From positions 62,001 to 126,000 of the forward strand of contig JBBRYB010000002.1 of assembly GCA_038238115.1 (NCBI GenBank): a stretch of 64,000 nucleotides of DNA, given 5' to 3'. Positions 1 through 8,620 of this stretch are shown here, piece by piece (the stretch's first letter is position 1; each line of letters starts with the position of its first letter). The notes beneath the pieces were generated by a model. That model was not told the DNA's origin. It saw nothing but the letters and a program-made list of their open reading frames with translations, and searched no databases. The stretch is from JBBRYB01 sp038238115. GTDB taxonomy: Bacteria > Actinomycetota > Actinomycetes > Propionibacteriales > Nocardioidaceae. The translations under genes were made by a program, and so were the position numbers.

Positions 1-1305
1 TTGACGGTGGCCTTATCGGCCGTGCTGCTGGCGGTCGCGTTGTTCGGCGTGCCGTTGGCGGTCGCCGTGCGCCACACGATCGCCACCGGTGAGCAGAGCG
101 AGCTTGAGCGGGTTGCCCTGCGCGGCGCTGTGACGGTGTCCCCTGGCTTTCGCCGTGATCCGATCGAGCTGCCACCCGTCCAGTCGGGTGTCGATCTGGG
201 GGTGTACGCCGCTGACGGCACGCGGGTGGCGGGCGTGGGCCCCGGCATGCTCGACACCGATGTCGGCCGCGCCTTGAGCAGAGACGTGGTGAACGCGCAG
301 ACGGCTGACGACATCGTGGTCTCGGTGCCCGTGAGTTCGGGCGAGAGCGTCATCGCCGTCGTGCGGGCCGCGTCTGCCCGCTCGGACATCAGACACCGGA
401 TCTGGTGGGCCTGGGCGGGGCTCGCCGGACTGGCGTTCGTGGCGGCAAGCTGTGCCGGTGTCCTGGCTGCGGCCCAGAGCCGGCGGCTGAGCCGTCCGTT
501 GACCGCTCTGGAGGAGGCCGCAACCGAGCTGGGCGGTGGAAACTTCGCCGTCCGGACGGACCGTAGCGGCATCCCGGAGATCGACCGCGCCGGGGAGTCG
601 CTGGATCGTACGGCGAGCCGGCTGGCTGAGGCGATGGCTCGCGAGCGGTCCTTCTCCGCGCACGCCTCGCATCAGCTACGGACGCCGTTGACGACGCTGC
701 GCCTACAGCTCGAGACCGGGCTACGGGCCGGTCCGGAGGCGTTGGAGGCGGCCGCGGTCGAGGCGATCAGGTCGGCGGACCACTTGGAGCAGACGATCGA
801 CGACGTGCTGGCCCTGGCCAGAGGCGTGGTGGGTCGCGGAGACGGGTTCGAGGTGGACGATCTGTTCGACCACGTACGGCAGCGCTGGCACGGAACCCTT
901 GCCGCCGCTGACCGGCCGTTGCGGTTCGTCGTCGAGGATCCGGTCGCCTCGAGCGCATCCTTGACGGCGGCTCGCCAGATCGTCGATGTGCTCGTCGACA
1001 ACGCCTACCGGCACGGCGCGGGCGCGGTGACCTTGCGCGCCCGCGAGACTGCCGGTGCACTCGCTGTCGACGTGATGGACGAGGGAAGCGCCACGGACCT
1101 TCAGCTGGGGCAGGCTGCGGACCCGTCGTCTGACCAGGCCGCTGACCGGCCGTCGGATGCCGGCGTGGCGACCGCGACGCTCGGCCTGCCGCTTGCGCGC
1201 TCTCTGGCGGAGGCAGAGCGTGGCCGCCTCCTGGTCGTCGCCGACGAACCGCAGACCCGCGTCACGCTGTTGCTGCCGTCGCGATCGGCAGGGCGACCAT
1301 CCTGA
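1..1305 (+). CDS. Two-component sensor histidine kinase, probably 5'-truncated by the window edge
   Basis: This is a membrane sensor kinase of the HAMP/HisKA/HATPase class. The sequence opens inside or just before a first hydrophobic segment, followed by an extracytoplasmic stretch (about residues 25-130), a second membrane segment (about 134-158), a HAMP linker (160-212), an H-box SHQLRTPL with the phospho-accepting His near residue 224, an N-box VDNAYRHG, and a G2-like block TLGLPLARS. The G1 box reads DEGS instead of the usual DxGxG, and a Pro/Ser/Asp-rich insert follows it, so the ATP lid is divergent. TTG at base 1 could be a start, but the true start probably lies upstream. No response regulator follows, so a partner would be upstream. 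The signal sensed cannot be read from the sequence. Confidence 0.85.
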   Translation: MTVALSAVLLAVALFGVPLAVAVRHTIATGEQSELERVALRGAVTVSPGFRRDPIELPPVQSGVDLGVYAADGTRVAGVGPGMLDTDVGRALSRDVVNAQTADDIVVSVPVSSGESVIAVVRAASARSDIRHRIWWAWAGLAGLAFVAASCAGVLAAAQSRRLSRPLTALEEAATELGGGNFAVRTDRSGIPEIDRAGESLDRTASRLAEAMARERSFSAHASHQLRTPLTTLRLQLETGLRAGPEALEAAAVEAIRSADHLEQTIDDVLALARGVVGRGDGFEVDDLFDHVRQRWHGTLAAADRPLRFVVEDPVASSASLTAARQIVDVLVDNAYRHGAGAVTLRARETAGALAVDVMDEGSATDLQLGQAADPSSDQAADRPSDAGVATATLGLPLARSLAEAERGRLLVVADEPQTRVTLLLPSRSAGRPS

Positions 1306-1489
1306 CGACATTCCTCAGCGGCAACGTGCAGCAGATGATGTCGAACTCGCGCACGGTGCGGCTGCACGTGGCGTTCCTCTTCGCGGGCCGTTCTGCCGGC
1401 TTGCGACGACACGTGGGGGAGATCTCCTCGACACCCAGCGAGGCGTGGAGCATTGCGGGATCGTCTCTTCGCCAGTCTCATCGTCGTGG

Positions 1490-2002
1490 TCAGGCCTTGA
1501 CGTCGGTCTCATCGATGCGCTCGCGGGCGACGTCGGCGGCGGTGGTGTTGAACTTGTGTAGCAGGTCCCCCAGCATCGCGACCTCGCTCGGGTCCCAGTT
1601 GCCCAGCTGGTCCCGCATCGCCCGCTGGTTGCGTTCTCGCGCGGCGCGACAACGCCGTACGCCGATCGGGGTGGCCTCGATGATCTGAGCCCGACCGTCC
1701 TGGGGATCGGCGTCTCGCCGCACGAAGCCGAGGCCTTCCAACTGGGCGACCTGACGGCTGACCGCACCCTTGTCGGCGGCGAAGTAGTCCACGATCGTGC
1801 TGGCCCGCATTGGGCCGTCCACAACGAGACGCACCAAGACTGCGTAGGCGGCTGGCTGCAGGTCGGGGTGCACGTCGCTGGCGGCGTCTCGGAAGTAGAC
1901 CCTGGTCCGGCGAAAGAGAACGGCGATCTCGGCCTGGATTCGGCCGACGCCCGACTCGGTGCGCTCGTCCATGAGCGCCACGGTAGCGAGTCGTCGGGTC
2001 AT
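1490..2002 (-). CDS. MarR-family transcriptional regulator
   Basis: A 170-residue winged helix-turn-helix protein of the MarR family. The wHTH spans about residues 45-115, with a recognition helix around DKGAVSRQVAQLEGLG and a wing RRDADPQDGRAQII typical of the family. Its ATG overlaps the stop codon of the upstream MFS transporter as ATGA, which fixes the start and indicates translational coupling. It is the last gene of a MarR-MFS-MarR unit on the minus strand. Having two different MarR proteins around one efflux pump is unusual; this one may respond to a different ligand or act on another promoter. Whether it represses or activates cannot be read. Confidence 0.85.
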   Translation of the reverse strand: MTRRLATVALMDERTESGVGRIQAEIAVLFRRTRVYFRDAASDVHPDLQPAAYAVLVRLVVDGPMRASTIVDYFAADKGAVSRQVAQLEGLGFVRRDADPQDGRAQIIEATPIGVRRCRAARERNQRAMRDQLGNWDPSEVAMLGDLLHKFNTTAADVARERIDETDVKA

Positions 2003-3789
2003 CGACGAGCCGATGCCGACTCGGAGTGCGTTTCGGCGAATGACGCCGGTTTGGCGTGTGACGCGGTCTCAGCGTTCGACGCGAGCTCGGTGGTTGTCGT
2101 GGACTGCTCGGGTGTGACGGCCGGACCCGAGGCACGATGCCTGGGCCGGCCTCCCGACCCGTCCTCATCCGAGGTGGAACCGCTGGCGACCACAGACAAG
2201 CCGGTCGGATCGACGATGGCGGTGCGGTCGTTCTCCTCGGCGAGCTGCTGAACGCCGCTCTTGGTGCCCAGACGTGTGTTCGGCAGCAGGGAGACCGCGA
2301 TGACCGTAATGACCGCGAGCGGGATGGCTGCGAGGAAGATGTCACCGATCGCCTCGCCGTACGCCGACTCGATGACCGTGCGAACCGGAGCCGGCAGTGT
2401 GCTGAGGTCGGGGATCGTGTTGCTGCTGGCGCTGGCTGACGTAATCCCGAGCCTGGTCAGGCCGTGGGATACCAAGGTGATGACCCGGTCACCGAGAAGG
2501 GCGCCCATGGCCGAGACGCCAACTGCACCGCCCAGCGTACGGAAGAAGGCGACGGAGGAGCTGCCCGAACCGATCAGGCGCACGGGCAGGACGTTTTGCA
2601 CCACCAGCACCAAGTTCTGCATCACCATGCCGACGCCGGCGCCCAGGGTCACCATGAAGATCGACAGCTCGACCCAGCCGGTGTCGTAGCGCACGGTTCC
2701 CATCAGGCTCACGCCGATGGTGAGCAACACGGAGCCGAGGACGACATAGCGCTTCCAGATGCCGGTCCGGCTGATCACCTGCCCGATGATCGTGGAGGAG
2801 AGCAGCAGGCCGACGATCATCGGTAGAGTCAGCAGTCCTGACTCGGTAGGCGACTTGCCCCGGGCGAGTTGCATGTACTGGCTGAGGAACACCGTCGTCC
2901 CGAACATGGCGACACCCACGGCGATGCTCGCGACGATCGCGAGGACGACCGTGCGGTGCTTGAACAGCTCGAGGGGGATGATCGGCTCCTTGACGCGGCT
3001 CTCATGCCATACCAGCACGATGGTCGCGACCAGGCTGCCACCCACCATGAGAAGCGTCCGGATGGAGGCCCACGCGAACTGCTGGCCGCCGAGCGTGACC
3101 CAGACCAGCAGCAGCGAGACGGCCGCGGAGATGAGCGCGACCCCGAGATAGTCAACGCTGACGCCGCTGCGTCGGCGGTCAGGAAGGTGCAGGGTCTTCT
3201 GGAGGGTGACGACCGCCAGAGCCGCGATCGGGACGCCGATGTAGAAGTTCCAGCGCCATCCAACAGAGTCCGTGATCACGCCACCGAGCAGCGGTCCGCC
3301 GACCGTCCCGACGGCCATCACAGCGCCCAAGTAGCCCATGTAGCGGCCGCGCTCGCGGGGGCTCACGATGTCGGCGAGCACGACCTGCACCAAGGCGGTG
3401 AGCCCGCCGGCACCGAGGCCCTGGATCACGCGGAAGCCGATGAGTTCGCCCGAGCTTTGGGACAGCCCAGCCAGCGCAGACCCGAACACGAAGACGAGCA
3501 GAGCCACCTGCAGCAGCAGCTTGCGGTTGAAGAGGTCGGCGAACTTGCCCCACACCGGTGTGCTGACTGTCATGGCCAGCAGCGTGGAGGTGACTACCCA
3601 GGTGTATGCCGACTGACCGCCGCCGAGATCACCGATGATCTTGGGCAGCGAGGTCGACACGACGGTGCTCGACAAGATAGCGACGAGCATGCCGAGCAAG
3701 AGCCCGGACATCGCCTCGAGCACCTGTCGGTGCGTCATCGAGGACGCCAACGACCGGGGTGGGGCGTCGGTTGTTGCAGGGGTCGTCAT
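1999..3789 (-). CDS. MFS drug transporter, DHA2 (EmrB/QacA) family
   Basis: A 596-residue major facilitator protein with about 14 membrane segments, as expected of the DHA2 drug:proton antiporter family. The loop 2-3 signature GKFADLFNRK lies at residues 81-90, and the antiporter motif C region GPLLGGVITD is in the fifth helix. The last 65 residues are hydrophilic and rich in Ser, Thr and Ala. The start overlaps the stop of the upstream MarR gene (ATGA), and its own stop overlaps the start of a second MarR gene, so three genes form one coupled unit. The likely role is proton-driven export of a toxic hydrophobic compound across the plasma membrane, induced when the MarR repressor binds that compound. 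The substrate is unknown. Confidence 0.9.
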   Translation of the reverse strand: MTTPATTDAPPRSLASSMTHRQVLEAMSGLLLGMLVAILSSTVVSTSLPKIIGDLGGGQSAYTWVVTSTLLAMTVSTPVWGKFADLFNRKLLLQVALLVFVFGSALAGLSQSSGELIGFRVIQGLGAGGLTALVQVVLADIVSPRERGRYMGYLGAVMAVGTVGGPLLGGVITDSVGWRWNFYIGVPIAALAVVTLQKTLHLPDRRRSGVSVDYLGVALISAAVSLLLVWVTLGGQQFAWASIRTLLMVGGSLVATIVLVWHESRVKEPIIPLELFKHRTVVLAIVASIAVGVAMFGTTVFLSQYMQLARGKSPTESGLLTLPMIVGLLLSSTIIGQVISRTGIWKRYVVLGSVLLTIGVSLMGTVRYDTGWVELSIFMVTLGAGVGMVMQNLVLVVQNVLPVRLIGSGSSSVAFFRTLGGAVGVSAMGALLGDRVITLVSHGLTRLGITSASASSNTIPDLSTLPAPVRTVIESAYGEAIGDIFLAAIPLAVITVIAVSLLPNTRLGTKSGVQQLAEENDRTAIVDPTGLSVVASGSTSDEDGSGGRPRHRASGPAVTPEQSTTTTELASNAETASHAKPASFAETHSESASARR

Positions 3790-4370
3790 GGAGTCTCACT
3801 TTCTGCGGAGGAGTCAGCGGAGTCCGCGGCTAAGCGGAGGTCAGGGGAGCCGGCCGGGGCGTCGAGACTGGCGGCGGAGCCTCTGGAAAGCTCGCCGGAG
3901 GTGCCGAGTGCGGGCGACAGGTCGGCGCGCAACCGTGACAGCGCCTGAGCCAGCGAACGTAGGTCGGGCGCGGACCAGGCGCCCAGGGTTGCTTCCAGCC
4001 GGCGCGCGATGTCGGCCCGCGCGGTGCTCAGCACGTCACGGCCGTGCTCGGTCACGAGGACCTCGTGCGCGCGCCGGTCGAGCTCGCAGAGCCGCCGCTG
4101 CACGAGCCCACGCCCCTCGAGTGTGGTGGCGTGACGGCTGGCCACCGACAGGTCGATGCCGAGCCGGTCAGCGACCTCACCAACGCGAACCGGCCCTTCC
4201 CGCTGCACGATGGAGAGCACTGTGATCGCCCCGGCGGGTACGTCGCAGCTCAGGTCCCGAAGGAGGTCTCGCTTCAGGACCGCCACGTCGCGGATCACTT
4301 CGCTGATCATGGAGATCGTGGTCAGGCGGTCGGAGCCGACCTGGTCGGCGCTCAGAGCAGTCGTTGTCAT
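3786..4370 (-). CDS. MarR-family regulator, probable autorepressor of the efflux operon
   Basis: The protein has a MarR wHTH at about residues 47-110 (helix GIDLSVASRHATTLEGRG) and a 40-residue low-complexity C-terminal tail rich in Ser and Ala. I start it at the ATG at 4370 (194 residues) because a promoter with its -10 at 4402-4397 predicts a transcript start near 4390. That lies downstream of an in-frame TTG at 4397, which therefore cannot serve. Its stop overlaps the MFS start. The palindromic operator that covers the -10 element is the natural binding site for this protein, giving negative autoregulation relieved by an inducer. The family assignment is firm; the autoregulation is inferred from the operator position. 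Confidence 0.85.
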   Translation of the reverse strand: MTTTALSADQVGSDRLTTISMISEVIRDVAVLKRDLLRDLSCDVPAGAITVLSIVQREGPVRVGEVADRLGIDLSVASRHATTLEGRGLVQRRLCELDRRAHEVLVTEHGRDVLSTARADIARRLEATLGAWSAPDLRSLAQALSRLRADLSPALGTSGELSRGSAASLDAPAGSPDLRLAADSADSSAESETP

Positions 4371-4381
4371 CTCGTTCCTGT

Positions 4382-4425
4382 TAGTTGTTTCAGACAACTA
4401 TATTCGAATTGGTTGTTCAGTGCAA
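4382..4425 (-). promoter_or_regulatory. Promoter with overlapping palindromic operator for the MarR-MFS-MarR unit
   Basis: On the minus strand a -35 TTGCAC (4425-4420), a 17-base spacer and a -10 TATAGT (4402-4397) form a near-consensus vegetative promoter. A perfect inverted repeat, TAGTTGT-CTGAA-ACAACTA (4400-4382), covers the -10 and the predicted start point. A repressor bound there would block RNA polymerase. The arrangement is typical of autoregulated MarR repressors. Confidence 0.75.
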
Positions 4426-4473
4426 CCTTGTGCACTGCAGGCGGAACCACGTTGGGCGTCTACGCTGGGGGAC

Positions 4474-5265
4474 GTGACTGCGGCGTCTTGGGCCTTGTTG
4501 ACCTCCACATTCGTCGCCTCGTTTGTGGAGTGTGTCGAGGCGCTGACGATCGTGCTCGCCATGGGCATAACCCGCGGGTGGCGCGCCGCCATCGCCGGAA
4601 CGCTCACTGCCCTGGCGGGGTTGGTCGTGTTCGCAATCGCCGCTGGGTACGCCCTGACCACCTGGCTTCCGACCTCCGCCCTGCAGCTCGTCGTGGGCAC
4701 GCTGCTGCTGATCTTCGGGCTGCAATGGCTACGCAAGGCAATCCTCCGTACCGCGGGTCTCAAGGCACTGCACGACGAGGAGGCCGAGTACGCCGAGCAG
4801 ACGGAGTCCGCGCGCTCGGCCCGGTCCGACACCGTCATGGGCCTCGACGCGTTCGGCTACATCGTGTCGCTCAAGGCGGTATTCCTCGAAGGCGTCGAGG
4901 TCATCTTCATCGTGCTCACGTTCGGTCTGAACGCCGACAACGTCGCGTTGGCGTCAGTCGGAGGTGGCGCCGCGGCGATCGTCGTCCTCGCTCTAGGCCT
5001 GGTGGTGCACCGACCGCTGTCGGCCGTCCCCGAGAACACACTCAAGTACGTCGTCGGCCTTCTTCTCACGACCTTCGGGACCTTCTGGTCGCTCGAAGGA
5101 CTCGGCATCTTCACGTCGGCCGGCGACAGCCTGCACTGGTGGGGCGGTGACTGGGCGCTGCTCGCGCTGCTGCTGTTCTGGGCCGCGATGTCGCAAGCGC
5201 TCATCTGGGGGCTGCGCGAGCGACTCGACAGGCGCTCGGCCAGGACCGAGGAGGTTGCCGTATGA
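4474..5265 (+). CDS. Polytopic membrane protein with paired ExxE motifs (COG4280/FTR1-like)
   Basis: A 263-residue protein with about seven membrane segments, transcribed divergently from the MarR gene. Two helices carry acidic pairs in similar contexts: E19-CV-E22-A in the first helix and E139-GV-E142-V in a middle helix. The FGLQWLRKAIL block after helix 3 also resembles COG4280-type proteins, which are distantly like FTR1 iron permeases. This suggests a duplicated three-helix unit and possibly cation handling, but no substrate can be assigned. I chose the GTG at 4474; a -10-like TACGCT at 4461-4466 sits 7 bases before it, so the mRNA may be leaderless. The stop overlaps the next gene (ATGA). 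Confidence 0.7.
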   Translation: MTAASWALLTSTFVASFVECVEALTIVLAMGITRGWRAAIAGTLTALAGLVVFAIAAGYALTTWLPTSALQLVVGTLLLIFGLQWLRKAILRTAGLKALHDEEAEYAEQTESARSARSDTVMGLDAFGYIVSLKAVFLEGVEVIFIVLTFGLNADNVALASVGGGAAAIVVLALGLVVHRPLSAVPENTLKYVVGLLLTTFGTFWSLEGLGIFTSAGDSLHWWGGDWALLALLLFWAAMSQALIWGLRERLDRRSARTEEVAV

Positions 5266-5477
5266 GGGCACTTGAGGTCAGCTGGCACTTCCTTGTCGAC
5301 CTCGTCGTCGGTGATGACCCCAAGGTCGCAGTCGCTGTCGTCCTCGCGCTCGTTGTCGCCGGGGTACTGCTGCTCCTCGGCGCCGGGCCGACCGTGGTCA
5401 CAGGTGTGGGAGCCCTCGCGATCATCGTCGCCTTCACGGTCAGCCTGTTGCTCGACGTACGTAAGTCCGCCGGGTGA
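5262..5477 (+). CDS. Small two-helix membrane protein
   Basis: A 71-residue protein with two hydrophobic segments (about residues 21-41 and 43-64) separated by a short Gly/Pro turn, and a charged C-terminus. The ATG overlaps the stop of the preceding membrane protein as ATGA, so the two are translationally coupled and may form a complex. I do not recognise a named family. Confidence 0.65.
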   Translation: MRALEVSWHFLVDLVVGDDPKVAVAVVLALVVAGVLLLLGAGPTVVTGVGALAIIVAFTVSLLLDVRKSAG

Positions 5478-5489
5478 CCCGGAGACGTC

Positions 5490-5744
5490 ATGGTTCGCGT
5501 GGCAGAGATTTCGATTGTCGGAGCGACGATCCGGCTCGGCCAGTTCCTGAAGCTGGCCGACGCCGTCGAGCAAGGCAGCGACGTCAAGGGGCTCCTGGCG
5601 GGTGAGTCGGTGATGGTCAACGGAGCCGTCGAGACGCGCCGTGGCCGGCAGCTCAGGTCTGGCGACGTCATCAGGGTCGGCCCGACGTCCTATGCGGTTT
5701 CCGGCGGGGACGCACCTGGCGACGGTGGAGTGGCTCAGCGATAA
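5490..5744 (+). CDS. RNA-binding S4 domain protein (YbcJ-like)
   Basis: An 84-residue protein made almost entirely of one S4 RNA-binding domain. The alpha-L motif is seen in RLGQFLKLADAVEQGSD, followed by GLLAGESVMVNGAVETRRGRQL and a C-terminal GDVIRVG strand. Stand-alone S4 proteins of this size (YbcJ type) are thought to bind structured RNA, often ribosomal. It lies 12 bases after the small membrane protein and is probably cotranscribed with it. The start is ATG at 5490. Confidence 0.8.
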   Translation: MVRVAEISIVGATIRLGQFLKLADAVEQGSDVKGLLAGESVMVNGAVETRRGRQLRSGDVIRVGPTSYAVSGGDAPGDGGVAQR

Positions 5745-5999
5745 GAAGCCGGTCGGGTGCGGTCGCGCACTGGTTCGCCAAGCGGGTCAACGTCGCCAAG
5801 CGCAAGCCGACCCGCTCCGTGCGCGTTCTGGTCAGACCAGTTCGCCTGGAACTGTGGCCGAATCCGAGCGCTAGATGCCGTCCGCTTGCGCCTCGGCACT
5901 ATCGCCCGTCGGTCTTGTGAGAGCCGGTTTCGCGTAGTTCTCGGTGCGCCTTGACCGAGAAGCCGACGCCTCGGCGATGGCAGCACGCGTCGGGTCAGC

Positions 6000-6548
6000 T
6001 CAGGTTGGCCGCCCGAGGGCCAACAGCTCGAGTGGCTCGTAGCGGGGCCCGCGGTCACCGGCGCCGCGGCGCAGGTGTGACTCGACCAGCGCGACGTGGT
6101 CCACGATCCAGCTCGGGCCGGTGTAGGCCGACAAGCCGTCCACCGGTCCGGTGAGGTCTGCGACCTGACGACTCCGCGCGAGTGTGACGTGCGGCTGTTG
6201 TCCGTTGCCAGCGAGCCGACTCCACATCGAGAGGTCCCCGGACAGCCCGGCCCAGAGCACGCGGGCGCGCCAGGTGTGAGGAAAGGCACCGCCTGCCGCG
6301 AGGGCTAGCTGAATCGGTCCACATCGTTGCGCCCGTTCGGTCCAGCGTTCGATCTGACGCTCGGTTTCGTGCGGCCCACAGTCACTGAGGAACTCCAACG
6401 TCACGTGCCAGTGCGCTGGAGGAACCCAGCGAAGCTCTGAATGTGCCGTCCGGAGACCGTCGACGTACTCGTCGAGATCGGCTTGGGCGTCGGTCGGAAG
6501 CAAGATCGCCACAAACAGGCGTTTGCGGGGCTGTGTCAAGGTCGACAT
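6000..6548 (-). CDS. thpR: RNA 2',3'-cyclic phosphodiesterase, ThpR/LigT family
   Basis: A 182-residue 2H phosphoesterase. Both HxT active-site motifs are present: HVTLEF near residue 49 and HVTLARS near residue 135, in the two-lobed arrangement of the family. These enzymes open 2',3'-cyclic phosphates on RNA ends to 2'-phosphomonoesters; the biological role in bacteria is unsettled. The gene lies just downstream of the FKBP gene on the same strand, with a 15-base gap. The 255 bases beyond its stop (5745-5999) hold no gene I can support. Confidence 0.85.
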   Translation of the reverse strand: MSTLTQPRKRLFVAILLPTDAQADLDEYVDGLRTAHSELRWVPPAHWHVTLEFLSDCGPHETERQIERWTERAQRCGPIQLALAAGGAFPHTWRARVLWAGLSGDLSMWSRLAGNGQQPHVTLARSRQVADLTGPVDGLSAYTGPSWIVDHVALVESHLRRGAGDRGPRYEPLELLALGRPT

Positions 6549-6563
6549 GACCCGTCGCGGACC

Positions 6564-6935
6564 TCAGCTGACGTCGACCAGGTCGACAACGAAGATGAGC
6601 GTCTCACCCGGGCCGATGGCACTACCGGCGCCGCGATCGCCGTACCCAAGATGTGGCGGGACGACGAGCTGGCGACGCCCCCCGACCCGCATGCCCACGA
6701 TGCCCTGGTCCCACCCGGCGATGACCTGCCCGGTTCCCAGCCGCAACGACAGCGGCTGCCCACGGTTGTATGACGCGTCGAACTCCTCACCGGAGGAGTG
6801 TGCGACGCCGACGTAATGGGCCAGCACGGTGCTCCCGACGTTGGCCTCATCGCCCTCGCCGGGGGTGATGTCCGTGATCTGCAGCTGCGTCGGTGCCGGG
6901 GAGTCTGGGAAGTCGATCTCGGGCTTGTCAGTCAT
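6564..6935 (-). CDS. FKBP-type peptidyl-prolyl cis-trans isomerase
   Basis: A 123-residue single-domain FKBP. Hallmarks are the hydrophobic-pocket residues in GEEFDASYNRGQPLSLRLGTGQVIAGWDQGIVGMRVGGRR, given here only as a pattern from residue 52 on, the LGYGDRGAG flap loop, and the closing strand LIFVVDLVDV. It has no signal peptide, so it should act in the cytoplasm as a folding helper. I start it at ATG 6935, as in homologues beginning MTDKPEIDF. A -10-like TACGCT at 6947-6942 sits 6 bases upstream, which predicts a leaderless mRNA. A GTG at 6962 that overlaps the upstream CBS gene stop is a less likely start. Confidence 0.85.
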   Translation of the reverse strand: MTDKPEIDFPDSPAPTQLQITDITPGEGDEANVGSTVLAHYVGVAHSSGEEFDASYNRGQPLSLRLGTGQVIAGWDQGIVGMRVGGRRQLVVPPHLGYGDRGAGSAIGPGETLIFVVDLVDVS

Positions 6936-6958
6936 CTCGCCAGCGTAGTGCGAGCGGC

Positions 6959-7390
6959 TCACTGGCTCCCTGCGACGTAGGACTCGAGCTGGTCGCGCTC
7001 GAACTCGAGCTCTCCGATGCGTGACTTCACCACGTCGCCGATCGAGACGATCCCGTGCAGCACGCCATCGACGAGCACAGGCACGTGTCGGATCCGGTGT
7101 TCGGTCATGAGCTTCATCAAGCCATTGACCGATTCGTTAGGTTCCGCCGTGCGTACCTGCTCCGTCATGATGTCGCCCACGCGGGCGTCGAGGATCTCCA
7201 CGCCCGCCACGAGGCCGCGGACCACGTCGCGCTCGGACACGATGCCCGCTACCACCCGCTCGCCGCTGCTCACGACGACAGCGCCGATGTTGTGCTCGCC
7301 CAGAAGCGCGACCAGTTCACGTACGGTGGCCTCGGGCGAGATCGTCACAACGTCGTCGCCCTTGGTATGCAGCACATCAACGATTCGCAT
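6959..7390 (-). CDS. CBS-domain pair protein
   Basis: A 143-residue protein made of two CBS domains (about residues 5-60 and 72-130), with the usual GIVSERDVVRGL and GIVSIGDVVKSRI strands that close each unit. CBS pairs bind adenosine nucleotides such as AMP, ATP or SAM and often regulate partner proteins. The last residues form a charged helix. There is no fused effector domain, so the partner is unknown. It is followed by the FKBP gene on the same strand. Confidence 0.85.
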   Translation of the reverse strand: MRIVDVLHTKGDDVVTISPEATVRELVALLGEHNIGAVVVSSGERVVAGIVSERDVVRGLVAGVEILDARVGDIMTEQVRTAEPNESVNGLMKLMTEHRIRHVPVLVDGVLHGIVSIGDVVKSRIGELEFERDQLESYVAGSQ

Positions 7391-7492
7391 GGCAAGGCCT
7401 CCCGGTTTTCGTGCTCGCTCCGCCCGTCATCCGACGGTAGCCCGGTCGTCGACGCTGCGGTAGATGTCGAGCGACGCAAGCCACCTGACAAG

Positions 7493-8620
7493 ATGCCGTG
7501 TGTGACGACCGTACTGGAAGCCCCGACGCGCCGCAGTCGTGCCGAGCCGTGGGCCTCCAGTGTGATCGCTCCCGTCGTGATCGGGTGGATCACGCTCGTA
7601 CTGCTCCTCGACGCGCGGGGTGGTCACTGGCTCCAGCGCGGACTCGGGGTCGGCACGTGGGCCGTTCTCGTCGTGCTGCTGTGGCGGGAGGCACCTATCG
7701 TTCGCATGCAGACCGCTGTCGTCGTCGTGTTCGCCACGGCCATCGAGCTGACGTTCTCCCCGCTGCTCGAGGTGTACGTCTACCGCTTCCACAACGTGCC
7801 CGCCTACGTGCCTCCGGGGCATGGCCTCGTCTACCTGGCTGCGCTCGCGCTCGGACGCACGTTGCTCGTCACTCTGCGCCCCAAGGCATGCCTCGTGGCG
7901 GCTCTGGTCATCGTGGGCGGCTGGGCCCTCTTTGGTGTGACACTCGCCGGGCGACCGGATGCGTTGGGAGCGTTCTGGTTCGTGTGCCTCGCGGGCTTCC
8001 TGCTGTGGGGACCGTCGCCGGGTCTCTACGTCGGGGCCGCGATCGTCGTGTCCTACCTGGAAGTGGTGGGTACGACGCTCGGCGTCTGGGCTTGGCAGAG
8101 CCACGACCCGACCGGCATCGTTTCGATCGGTAACCCACCTTCCGGGGCCGCAGGTGGCTACGGCTGGTTCGACCTTGCGGCACTGCTGCTGGCGCCTCGA
8201 CTGCTGGCCCTGAAGCCCACACTGCGGCGGCTGACTCGTCGACCGCTCGTCGAGTCAGGGCGCGTCCGCCCCCGGTTTGCTGCGCTGCGACGGCGCCCGC
8301 GCGCCGCCGGCCGGCGCAGCAGACGAGCCGACGACGCCCAGCACCTCGTCGTGCAGCCGCCCGTTGGTGGCGACCGCGTTGCCGCCATGCGGGCCGACCG
8401 TTCCGTCGAGCGTCGTGAAGCGTCCTCCCGCTTCCTCCACGATGACGGTCAGCGCCGCCATGTCGTAGAGCTCCAGCTCGGGCTCGAGTCCGATGTCCAC
8501 GGCCCCCTCGGCGACCAGCATGTAGGACCAGAAGTCGCCGTACGCGCGGCTACGCCAGCAACGGCTCAGCAGCGACCTGAACTCGGCACCGCGTCCCAGC
8601 TTCTCCCAGCCGCCGAGTGA
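7493..8620 (+). CDS. Polytopic membrane protein of unknown function with a long antisense-overlapping C-terminus
   Basis: Residues 1 to about 245 contain six to seven hydrophobic segments and a conserved-looking loop with EVYVYRFHNVPAYVPPGHG; I do not recognise the family. The reading frame then runs another 120 residues, Arg-rich and of low complexity, antisense to the end of hisN (366 bases of convergent overlap). The tail looks like chance coding opposite hisN, so either the stop codon has been lost or the last part is dispensable. Start: ATG at 7493, with GTG at 7502 as an alternative. Confidence 0.6.
   Translation: MPCVTTVLEAPTRRSRAEPWASSVIAPVVIGWITLVLLLDARGGHWLQRGLGVGTWAVLVVLLWREAPIVRMQTAVVVVFATAIELTFSPLLEVYVYRFHNVPAYVPPGHGLVYLAALALGRTLLVTLRPKACLVAALVIVGGWALFGVTLAGRPDALGAFWFVCLAGFLLWGPSPGLYVGAAIVVSYLEVVGTTLGVWAWQSHDPTGIVSIGNPPSGAAGGYGWFDLAALLLAPRLLALKPTLRRLTRRPLVESGRVRPRFAALRRRPRAAGRRSRRADDAQHLVVQPPVGGDRVAAMRADRSVERREASSRFLHDDGQRRHVVELQLGLESDVHGPLGDQHVGPEVAVRAATPATAQQRPELGTASQLLPAAE

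Noticed and set aside
1289..1314. SigR-like -35 (GGAAT) on the minus strand
   Set aside because: No GTT at an 18 or 19 base distance, and no gene starts downstream of it.
5745..5999. Possible small gene or remnant (reading HWFAKRVNVAKRKPTRS) between the S4 gene and thpR
   Set aside because: No start codon in that frame and no family recognised; the stretch is too short to call a pseudogene.
6959..6962. GTG start of the FKBP gene overlapping the CBS stop
   Set aside because: Homologues start at ATG 6935, and a -10-like TACGCT is placed for that start.
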